A stretch of DNA of 64,000 nucleotides, taken from the NCBI GenBank assembly GCA_947460345.1, contig CANHGM010000014.1, positions 1 to 64,000 on the forward strand, in the 5' to 3' direction. The stretch comes from Bacteroidota bacterium (GTDB taxonomy: Bacteria; Bacteroidota; Bacteroidia; UKL13-3). The stretch's first letter is position 1; each line of letters opens with the position of its first letter. A model generated the notes under the pieces. It worked only from the letters and a program-made list of their open reading frames with translations. It was not told where the DNA came from and did no database searches. The position numbers and the translations under genes were made by a program. Of this stretch, positions 1 through 7,934 are shown one piece after another.

Positions 1-11
1 TGTGTGAGTAC

Positions 12-151
12 AGATGCTGAAACAAGTTCAGCATGACCGTCAATGTTTGAATTTTCCCGATAGTAAAGTCATCCTGAATTTATTTCAGGATCTGGTAAGA
101 GTTTATGTGTTTTGTGTGAGTAGAGATGCTGAAACAAGTTCAGCATGACCG
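12..151. repeat. cluster of three dispersed palindromic repeats
   Basis: agatgctgaaacaagttcagcatgaccg at 12-39 and 124-151 (identical), gtcatcctgaatttatttcaggatct at 68-93. Confidence 0.8.
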
Positions 152-157
152 CGTAAA

Positions 158-1063
158 TCAAACCCCTATATGGTCAGAATTACCCATGATTTTGGCATTA
201 TCTTCAACAAATTCTATAATAGAGCCCGCTATATCATTGCCAGTTGCTTTCTCTATTCCTTCTAAGCCCGGACTTGAGTTTACTTCAAGCACAAGCGGTC
301 CACGACTGCTGTCAAGCATATCGACACCACACACCGATAGACCTAATATTTTAGCACATTTAAGGGCACATTGTTTTTGTTGTTTGGTGAGAGTTACAAT
401 TTCAGCTTTTCCGCCTCGGTGAAGGTTACTTCTAAACTCACCTTCTTTGGCAGTTCTTTTCATGGCACCTACTACTCGACCATTTACTACAAATGCTCTA
501 ATATCTTCACCTTTTGCTTCTTTTACAAACTCTTGAATTAAGATATTGGTTTCAAGGCCGTAGAAAGCTTCAATAACAGATTCTGCAGCTTTTTTAGTTT
601 CAGCTAAAACCACACCTATACCTTGTGTGCCTTCTAAAAGTTTAATAACTAAAGGAGCTCCACCGACCATTTTTATATAGTCATCAATATTTTTAGGATT
701 GTTAGCAAAGGCTGTGATGGGCATTCCTAAGCCTTCTCTACTGAGTAATTGCATGCAACGAAGTTTGTCACGACTGCGGGCAATAGCTTGGCTCTCATTA
801 GCACTAAATATATTCATCATTTCAAATTGTCTGACTATAGCAGTGCCATAAAAGGTTACAGACGCTCCAATTCTTGGAATAATGGCATCAATATCATTTA
901 AATCCATTCCATTGTAATGAATGGTTGGTTTGTTTTGAGCAATTCCTACATAGCATTTTAAGTGATCTAAAATGACTGGTTCATGACCATGTTCAATTGC
1001 TGCTTCAGCTAATCTTTTGGTTGAATATAAGTTTTTGTTTCTTGATAATATAGCAATTTTCAT
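158..1063 (-). CDS. rimK: ATP-grasp ligase, RimK family (ribosomal protein S6 glutamate ligase-like)
   Basis: ORF of 301 aa; ATP-grasp motifs ([55 protein letters not shown]) typical of RimK. Confidence 0.9.
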   Translation of the reverse strand: MKIAILSRNKNLYSTKRLAEAAIEHGHEPVILDHLKCYVGIAQNKPTIHYNGMDLNDIDAIIPRIGASVTFYGTAIVRQFEMMNIFSANESQAIARSRDKLRCMQLLSREGLGMPITAFANNPKNIDDYIKMVGGAPLVIKLLEGTQGIGVVLAETKKAAESVIEAFYGLETNILIQEFVKEAKGEDIRAFVVNGRVVGAMKRTAKEGEFRSNLHRGGKAEIVTLTKQQKQCALKCAKILGLSVCGVDMLDSSRGPLVLEVNSSPGLEGIEKATGNDIAGSIIEFVEDNAKIMGNSDHIGV

Positions 1064-1093
1064 AGTTTTTTAAATTAAAATATATATATATAA

Positions 1094-1570
1094 TTATTTG
1101 GTTTTTTTAAGTTTTTTCTTATATGAAACATTGGTGCGTGCCACGTTTACAATAAATTGATTTCTGATAGTATCACGACCAATAAGCACCGGAAATTCCA
1201 TGGCAGAGCGGTCTCGTAAAGATATATCAATTATAATTTTACGGTTCATAATCAATATATGTGTTTTAATTATAAATCTGTTTTCTTGGCTACCAAATGA
1301 GTTTTTTATTTTACGTTCTTCATGGTAAGGAAGAATAAATGAATTGTCAGAATCAATGTCAAGTTTGCTGCTTAAAGGAATGAACTTGACCATTTTTTTT
1401 TTGCCAGCCATTTTTTCAATATAAGAACAGTGAATAACTGAAGTTTTAGCACCTGTATCTATTTTAGCATCAATATTAAATAAGTTAAAATCAATAAAAT
1501 CAATTTTGTCTTTCCAACCGATTTCTTTTTTTACAGGTTTTGCAATCATTTGTTTGGCAAATATGGACAA
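1094..1570 (-). CDS. RimK-associated retropepsin-like / putative ATP-dependent zinc protease family protein
   Basis: KIDTGAKTSVIHC aspartyl-protease-like DTGA motif and FPVLIGRDTI; directly upstream of rimK on the same strand. Confidence 0.8.
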   Translation of the reverse strand: MSIFAKQMIAKPVKKEIGWKDKIDFIDFNLFNIDAKIDTGAKTSVIHCSYIEKMAGKKKMVKFIPLSSKLDIDSDNSFILPYHEERKIKNSFGSQENRFIIKTHILIMNRKIIIDISLRDRSAMEFPVLIGRDTIRNQFIVNVARTNVSYKKKLKKTK

Positions 1571-1685
1571 TTTGTTTTATTTATTTATTAATTCAGTATA
1601 ATTTTATAAATTTGCTTGATAAAAAATATATACAAATTTAATGTTTGTATGAATTGTCATATGTTAAAAAAAAGTTAAATAAACA

Positions 1686-2225
1686 ATGTTAGAAAATTTA
1701 GGGATAGGCAGCAGAATAAAACATAATCAATTGGGTGATGGTGTGGTAGTAAATGAAAAATCGGTTGTGTATACAGTTACGTTTATAAATCATGGTTTAA
1801 GAGAGATTAGGAAAGATGATGACAGTGCAGTTGAAGTAATAGACCAATTAGACCCTGATACAGACATGGTGAGTATGTTTGATATTGAAAGAATATTAAC
1901 AACATCAATTAAAAAGTATATAGAGTATCCTGAACCAGTAGAGATTGCACAGAAGTGGAAAGGTGGTAAAATGATTTTACATCCATTAGATAAAAACTTA
2001 CAAGCAAAAGAAATCTCTATAGATAGTTTGTTTCATAAAGTGGTGATGGTGAGAGATAGGCTTAGAACATTAGAGCAAAGAATAAATGCAAACACCAAGC
2101 TAGAAGATATTGAAAAAGTAAATCTTCAACAATATATAACTAAGATTTATGGAAGTTTAACTACCTTTAACATCTTATTTAAGAATGAAGAGGAAAAGTT
2201 TGTAGGAGAAAAAAGTGATTATTAA
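1686..2225 (+). CDS. hypothetical protein with N-terminal G-D-G-V-V SH3-like segment
   Basis: 179 aa ORF followed closely by the next CDS on the same strand; no family recognised. Confidence 0.6.
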   Translation: MLENLGIGSRIKHNQLGDGVVVNEKSVVYTVTFINHGLREIRKDDDSAVEVIDQLDPDTDMVSMFDIERILTTSIKKYIEYPEPVEIAQKWKGGKMILHPLDKNLQAKEISIDSLFHKVVMVRDRLRTLEQRINANTKLEDIEKVNLQQYITKIYGSLTTFNILFKNEEEKFVGEKSDY

Positions 2226-2236
2226 AAATAATATAT

Positions 2237-2986
2237 ATGTTTAAAAAATTATTTGGTTTAGATAACAAACCTAAAACATTGCCAGATGATTTTGTGAATC
2301 CAATCAAAGTAGATTTACATAGTCATTATTTACCAGGCATTGATGATGGATGTAAAGAGATAGAAGAGTCTGTTAATATATTAAAAATATTGCAAGAAAA
2401 GGGCTATAGAAAGGCGATTACTACCCCTCACGTGATGGGTGATTTTTATAAAAATACACCCGAAATTATACTTGGGAAATTAGAAGAAGTGAGAGCGGCT
2501 ATGAAAAAAGAAGGATTAACTATTGAGCTTGAAGCAGCAGCAGAATATTATATAGATGAGTGGTTTGATGAAAAACTACTTAATAAAAATTTATTGACAT
2601 TTGGAGATAATTATGTGTTGATTGAAACAGGTTTTATACAACCACCGCCTAATTTGATAACATCTATTTTTAATTTGAAAATGGCAGGATATAAGCCCGT
2701 ATTAGCTCATCCTGAGCGTTATCAATATTTTGAACCTGGAAGTGATATATATGAACAGTTAATGAATAGTGGCGTTTTGTTGCAAATGAACTTATTGAGT
2801 ATTATTGGGTATTATTCGCCACAGGTAAAGAAAATTGCAGAACATTTAGTTAACCACAAAAAAATAAATTTTATTGGAGGTGATACACATAACATGAAAC
2901 ATTTATTCATGGTTCAGGAGCAAGCGTGTAGGTCTCCTTTTTATGCTGAAGTGGTAAAACTGCCTTTGTTAAACAACGAACTATAA
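2237..2986 (+). CDS. CpsB/YwqE-type PHP-domain tyrosine-protein phosphatase
   Basis: VDLHSHYLPGIDDGCKEIEES, ITTPHVM, LAHPERYQYF, GGDTHN motifs of the CpsB/CapC PHP family. Confidence 0.88.
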   Translation: MFKKLFGLDNKPKTLPDDFVNPIKVDLHSHYLPGIDDGCKEIEESVNILKILQEKGYRKAITTPHVMGDFYKNTPEIILGKLEEVRAAMKKEGLTIELEAAAEYYIDEWFDEKLLNKNLLTFGDNYVLIETGFIQPPPNLITSIFNLKMAGYKPVLAHPERYQYFEPGSDIYEQLMNSGVLLQMNLLSIIGYYSPQVKKIAEHLVNHKKINFIGGDTHNMKHLFMVQEQACRSPFYAEVVKLPLLNNEL

Positions 2987-3328
2987 AAATTATAGTTAAT
3001 TACTAATAAGAGCTAAAAAATCTTCTTTGTTGTTACTTGAGATGTGAACTGTATCTCAAAAAGTCACCACTTCATGGGCACTATCAGTTTGTCTCTATCC
3101 CTTTTCTATTACTATTCAAAAGTTTGTCCCGGTGTATATTTACTTTTTTTATTTAAATGTATTTTGATAAGTTTTTTCTAGTTTTAAGTTGTACTATTTT
3201 TGGGTATGTTTACTAAAGTTGGAGAAAATGAATTGGTTGGGAATTTAATAGCTGACAAAAATTTCCTATGAATATAATTAAAATAGAAAAAATTAATTGA
3301 AGAAAATACTTGATTTTTGCAGTTAGAT

Positions 3329-3787
3329 ATGAATATGAATGACACTGTAAGAGTAACCAAGAAGTTCACCATAGACATGGCTCATGCCTTGTTTGGCTAT
3401 GATGGCCCTTGTAAAAATATACATGGACATACTTACCATTTGTCGGTGACAGTTATAGGTAATGTGGAACAAGCAACCAACAACCCAAAACAAGGAATGG
3501 TGGTTGACTTTGCTGATTTAAAAAAACTAGTAAAGTCTGAAATAGTAGATGTATATGACCATGCATTGGTGCTGAACGAAGATGCGCCCTATTCTAAAAA
3601 TGATATTATTTCAAATCAGTTTGAGAAAGTTATTTTAACTCCTTTTCAACCATCTTGCGAAAATTTATTGCTTCATTTCAAAAACAGCATTACAGACAAA
3701 GTGCCTGCATATGTAAAATTGTGTAGTATTAAATTAGAAGAAACACCCACCTCTTATGCTGAATGGTTTATGAGTGATAATATATAA
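3329..3787 (+). CDS. queD: 6-carboxytetrahydropterin synthase / PTPS family (QueD-like), copy 1
   Basis: FTIDMAHALFGYDGPCKNIHGHTYHLSVTV Zn/Cys motif; ATG at 3329 preferred over the TTG-initiated 3317 of the track. Confidence 0.85.
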   Translation: MNMNDTVRVTKKFTIDMAHALFGYDGPCKNIHGHTYHLSVTVIGNVEQATNNPKQGMVVDFADLKKLVKSEIVDVYDHALVLNEDAPYSKNDIISNQFEKVILTPFQPSCENLLLHFKNSITDKVPAYVKLCSIKLEETPTSYAEWFMSDNI

Positions 3788-3811
3788 TATCTTCCAAATG
3801 TAGGAAATATC

Positions 3812-4448
3812 TATATACGTTAAACTATTATTCACAATCACCACATTTATAACTGTATTTTTATTGCCAAAGCAAGTAAAAAATTTGTGTTGGTTTTGAG
3901 TGTATTGGTTGGTTGGAGTGTAATTCAATCTAATATTGCTTTGACAGGATTTTATCTAGTTACTGATGTGGTTCCTCCAAGATTTTTATTGATGGTTTTG
4001 CCACCGTTGCCAGTAGTTATAAATCAGGTAGAACATTTATAGATAAATTAGACTTAAAAACATTGACCATTTTGCATATGATTAGAGTACCAGTATAATT
4101 GGTTTGCATATAAGACAGTTCCAGAACTGATGACTTTTGAGGGAAGAAATTTTGATATATTGTCTGGTTTAATAGCTTCTATTATATATTTATTTTGTTT
4201 TAAAAATACAAAGTGGTCTATGAAAATATTAATTATATGAAATTTTATATGCTTTATATTACTTATCAATACAAGTAGTGTATTATATACTTTTAGCAAC
4301 ATTTCCTATTCAGGAAATCTTCTTTGACCAATCTAATATAGCTGTATTGTATTCCCCTTTTATATTTACTTACTACTGAGTTGTATTTTTTGTGTTCTTT
4401 TCGCATCTAGTATCTATTCGACAGTTGTTGATTAGCAAATATAATTAA
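3812..4448 (+). pseudogene. decayed multi-TM conserved membrane protein
   Basis: One hydrophobic protein can be read only by switching frames and passing stops: KLLFTITTFITVFLLPK / KASKKFVLVLSVLVGWSVIQSNIALTGFYLVTDVVPPRFLLMVLPPLPVVI / SGRTFIDKLDLKTLTILHMIRVPV / LYWFAYKTVPELMTFEGRNFDILSGLIASIIYL / FDQSNIAVLYSPF...FFSHLVSIRQLL. Confidence 0.75.
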
Positions 4449-4576
4449 GGTATATAAAATATTTATATATTAAAATCAATTATTCAATAAACAAATTAAT
4501 CTAAAAGCATAAATACAAGAATTGTTATTGAGAATGTAATCAAATAAAACTTACAGAAAAATGCGATATTTTTATG

Positions 4577-4584
4577 TATCTTTG
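4577..4584 (+). promoter_or_regulatory. Bacteroidota-type -7 element (TATCTTTG) upstream of cold-shock gene
   Basis: matches TAnnTTTG consensus ~70 nt upstream of the 4654 start. Confidence 0.35.
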
Positions 4585-4653
4585 CCCTAATCTAAAAATT
4601 GGCGATGTCATTAATTTTGAGACAAAGTTGTACATAGATTAAGTAAAAAACAC

Positions 4654-5106
4654 ATGGGAAAATCACAAGAAACATTTAGTAAAAAAGAAAACGAGAAGAA
4701 AAGACTTAAGAAACAAAAAGACAAAGCTGAGAAGAAAGAAGTGCGTAAAGCAAATTCTAACAAAGGTCAAAGCTTAGAAGATATGTTGGCTTATGTAGAT
4801 GAAAATGGGAATATTTCATCAACTCCACCTGATCCGAAGAAAATTAAAGTTATAAGAAACGAGGATATTCAAATAGGCGTTCAGAAACAAGAACATGTGG
4901 ATGAGACTGAAATTATAAGAAAAGGAACCGTGTCGTTTTTTAATGATTCTAAAGGCTTTGGGTTTATTAAAGACCATGACAGTCAAGAAAGTTTCTTTGT
5001 GCATGCAAATGGTTTATTGCAACAAATTAGAGAATACGATAAAGTAACATTTACACTCGAAAAAGGTCCCAAAGGAATGATGGCCGTGGGTGTGAAATTG
5101 GTATAA
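4654..5106 (+). CDS. cold-shock-domain protein with lysine-rich N-terminal extension
   Basis: C-terminal KGTVSFFNDSKGFGFIKDHDSQESFFVHANGL...YDKVTFTLEKGPKGMMAVGVKLV (CSD); basic N-terminus KKRLKKQKDKAEKKEVRK. Confidence 0.88.
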   Translation: MGKSQETFSKKENEKKRLKKQKDKAEKKEVRKANSNKGQSLEDMLAYVDENGNISSTPPDPKKIKVIRNEDIQIGVQKQEHVDETEIIRKGTVSFFNDSKGFGFIKDHDSQESFFVHANGLLQQIREYDKVTFTLEKGPKGMMAVGVKLV

Positions 5107-5126
5107 TCTATTTTTAAAAATATATA

Positions 5127-5161
5127 AAAGGCTTGCTATTTTTTTAGCAAGCCTTTTTTTT
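5127..5161 (+). terminator. Rho-independent terminator after cold-shock gene
   Basis: AAGGCTTGCT-atttttt-AGCAAGCCTT followed by T-run. Confidence 0.8.
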
Positions 5162-5243
5162 GGGTATGGTAGATTATATTGGCTATTTAACCCATCTATA
5201 CATTCACATTTTTATATTATAGGTTAAGCATCAATTGTATGTG

Positions 5244-5278
5244 TGAATTATGTAACTTTACAAATGAATTATGTAACT
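5244..5278. repeat. short direct repeat TGAATTATGTAACT x2 (21-bp period)
   Basis: exact 14-nt copies at 5244-5257 and 5265-5278. Confidence 0.7.
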
Positions 5279-5316
5279 ATAATGAGGTAGTATATAAGCA
5301 CCTGGAAAAAACGTTA

Positions 5317-5401
5317 CAATTGACCCCCTTGCGACGAAGTAAATTGACCCCCTCTCGACGGAGCAAATTGACCCCCTATTGATGGGGCAAATTGACCCCC
5401 T
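5317..5401. repeat. tandem 24-bp repeats with core AAATTGACCCCCT (3.5 copies), possible IS21-like terminal-repeat remnant
   Basis: copies begin at 5317, 5341, 5365, 5389 (period exactly 24): caattgacccccttgcgacgaagt / aaattgaccccctctcgacggagc / aaattgaccccctattgatggggc / aaattgaccccct. Confidence 0.8.
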
Positions 5402-5613
5402 GAAAAGACTTCATATTTGAGTCATTGATTGATGATAAAAAGATGTTATTGCCGGAAAGAAAAAGCAAACTATGATTTAAGAAAGTATATGGATGAATAT
5501 ATAATAGAAGAAAAAGTTAAAAGAGATAATTTTCATAAAGCAAAGTTGCTTGAATTGCAAGACTTAGACTCAAATATGGCACGATTAAATTTTGGACAAA
5601 GTAAGTAAAATAA

Positions 5614-7428
5614 TTATTTAATCAACTTTAACAAACCAACGGAATCAAGGTTTATAAATACTGGAGTACCATCGGGGGCGTGAGTTGGTTGTTTGCATTC
5701 AAAGAGTTTGGTCGTGAGCAATTGCATTTCTACAGTTGAAAGTATTTGGCCGTGTTTTAATGCAGCTTTTTTAGATAAACTTCGAGCTAAATTCTCTCTT
5801 TTCTTCTCTTTAATTTCGCTTTTGTTGTTTTTGTATTCGTTCAGAATTCCTTCAATTAAATCTTTCTCGTCTATATTTTTTAAGTCGGCTGGGGTACCAT
5901 TCACAATCAAAGTATTTTTACCAAAAATAGCTATGTCAAAACCAGCAAATAAAAGCTCATCCAACAAGTCGGTGAGGAGAACAAAATCAGCGGCGTTAAG
6001 TTCAATTAATTTAGGAAACAATTTTTGTTGAACTGCAATAGTGTTTTTACCTTCATTGTATAGTGTTTGCTCATATAATACCCTGGCATGGGCTGCATGT
6101 TGGTCTATGATATATATATTATTTTTTGTTTCATATATAATAGCCGTTTGTAGAAGTTGGTTAAAAATTCCTTCAACCAGTCTTACTTCTTTTATTTTAT
6201 GTGTTTTTTGTGGTTCGAATAATTCGTTTTTTTCTTGTTCAAATCGTTCAGCAAAACTCTTACCGGCTGCAAACGGATCAATCACTTTTTTCCAATCGGT
6301 TGATCTTGGTTTTGAAGAACCTATATAAGGTAGTTTGTCAAAATTATTCGATTCTCTTGGTGCTTGCGGCAATATAGTCATTCCGCTATCGTGGCGGGCA
6401 GTGAATGGTTCAGAATTGTAATCTAAAGTAGGAGTAGGTATATATTGACCTAAAGCTTTACGAACCACAGCCCTCATTATTTGATAGATGATTTTCTCGT
6501 CTTCAAACTTTATTTCTGTTTTAGCCGGATGCACATTTACATCAATTCTGGCTGGGTCTATCGTGATGTGAAAAATATAACTCGGGAATGTATCTGCTTG
6601 TAACAATTGGTCATAAGCATTCACAATGGCATGGTTCAAATATGCATCTTTGAAATATCTTTTATTGATATATAAAAATTGTTCACCTCTGTTTTTTTTA
6701 GCAGTTTGTGGTGAGCCTATATATCCTTCAATTTTAATCAAAGGTGTTTCTTCGTTGGCTTCTATAAACCTGTTTTTGTTTTTATCAGGAAATATGATCT
6801 CAAATCTATCAACTAACTTACTTGGTTGCAGTTTGAATACTTCTTGTTCGTTGTTATATAATTCAAATGCTATATCAGGCCTTGCTAGTGCAACTCTTGT
6901 AAACTCGTCAATAATATATTTTGTTTCAACTGGGTTTGATTTTAAAAAATTTCTTCTAGCCGGAACATTATAAAATAAATTTTTAACGGAAATACTCGTT
7001 CCAGTTTTATAGTGGATAGGCTCTTGATTGATAACTGTACTTCCTTCAATGGTTATTGACGTGCCAATTTCATCTTCGGCTCTACAAGTCTTTAATTCAA
7101 CATGAGCTATAGAAGCAATTGAGGCAAGTGCTTCCCCTCTAAAACCCATCGTTTGAAGTTTATATAAGTCCTCATGTGCATTCAACTTAGATGTAGCATG
7201 TCTTTCCCAACACATGCGAGCATCTGTCTCGCTCATACCCACGCCATCATCATTTATTTGTATTAAAGTTTTACCCCCATCTTTTATATATAATTTTATA
7301 GTTTTACTTTTAGCATCTACTGCATTTTCCAATAGCTCTTTTACCACACTAGAGGGTCTTTGTATAACTTCTCCAGCTGCTATTTGGCTAGCTACATGGT
7401 CGGGGAGTAATTTGATAATATCTGACAA
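5614..7428 (-). CDS. mutL: DNA mismatch repair protein MutL
   Basis: IAAGEVIQRPSSVVKELLENAVDA, DDGVGM, TMGFRGEALASIASI, NVHPAKTEIKF, C-terminal DQHAAHARVLYE. Confidence 0.97.
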   Translation of the reverse strand: MSDIIKLLPDHVASQIAAGEVIQRPSSVVKELLENAVDAKSKTIKLYIKDGGKTLIQINDDGVGMSETDARMCWERHATSKLNAHEDLYKLQTMGFRGEALASIASIAHVELKTCRAEDEIGTSITIEGSTVINQEPIHYKTGTSISVKNLFYNVPARRNFLKSNPVETKYIIDEFTRVALARPDIAFELYNNEQEVFKLQPSKLVDRFEIIFPDKNKNRFIEANEETPLIKIEGYIGSPQTAKKNRGEQFLYINKRYFKDAYLNHAIVNAYDQLLQADTFPSYIFHITIDPARIDVNVHPAKTEIKFEDEKIIYQIMRAVVRKALGQYIPTPTLDYNSEPFTARHDSGMTILPQAPRESNNFDKLPYIGSSKPRSTDWKKVIDPFAAGKSFAERFEQEKNELFEPQKTHKIKEVRLVEGIFNQLLQTAIIYETKNNIYIIDQHAAHARVLYEQTLYNEGKNTIAVQQKLFPKLIELNAADFVLLTDLLDELLFAGFDIAIFGKNTLIVNGTPADLKNIDEKDLIEGILNEYKNNKSEIKEKKRENLARSLSKKAALKHGQILSTVEMQLLTTKLFECKQPTHAPDGTPVFINLDSVGLLKLIK

Positions 7429-7508
7429 ACTTATTTAATTATATATCCTACAAAAATCTTGTTTTCTTAGCTAAAGTTTTGCTCTTTTTTTCTATACTTT
7501 ATTCACAA

Positions 7509-7922
7509 CTAACCATAATATTCTATATAGTTATTATTGGTCTCATATAGTTTAATGCAATGCAATTCACATCCTTCGAGTTGTGTTTGTATTTGTTCCC
7601 AGATTTTAATGGCAAAATTCTCAATACTCGGCATCACATCTTTCATAAAATCAACATCTAGATTTAAGTTTTTGTGGTCAACTTTGTCTATTACTGTCTC
7701 GTTTATGATGCGTTTTAAATCTTTTAAATTAACTAAAAAACCAGTTTCAATATTAGGAATTCCTTTTACTGTTACAAACAATTCGAAGTTATGACCATGC
7801 CAATTAGGGTTTGCACATTTTCCAAAAACTTCTTCATTTTGTTGGTTACTCCACTCTGGTTTAAAAAGTTTGTGTGCGGCATTAAAATGTTCTTTTCTGG
7901 TGATATATACTATTCTACTCAT
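7509..7922 (-). CDS. 6-pyruvoyl-tetrahydropterin synthase family protein (second PTPS paralog)
   Basis: HFNAAHKLF...FGKCANPNWHGHNFELFVTVKG; KVDHKNLNLDV; KLYETNNNYIEY. Confidence 0.88.
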   Translation of the reverse strand: MSRIVYITRKEHFNAAHKLFKPEWSNQQNEEVFGKCANPNWHGHNFELFVTVKGIPNIETGFLVNLKDLKRIINETVIDKVDHKNLNLDVDFMKDVMPSIENFAIKIWEQIQTQLEGCELHCIKLYETNNNYIEYYG

Positions 7923-7934
7923 GTTTATATTATA

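Noticed and set aside
126-422. 98-aa ORF on + strand
   Set aside because: Antisense to the well-supported rimK; composition typical of a shadow ORF.
3184-3378. 64-aa minus ORF before queD
   Set aside because: Overlaps the queD start region and has no recognisable features.
4054-4302. 82-aa minus ORF
   Set aside because: Antisense to the pseudogene blocks, which read better on the + strand.
5317-5401. Possible CRISPR array (regular 24-bp period)
   Set aside because: Linkers are only 11 nt and themselves partly conserved; no cas genes; better explained as binding-site or IS-end repeats.
5693-7438. Several + strand ORFs across mutL
   Set aside because: All antisense shadows of mutL.
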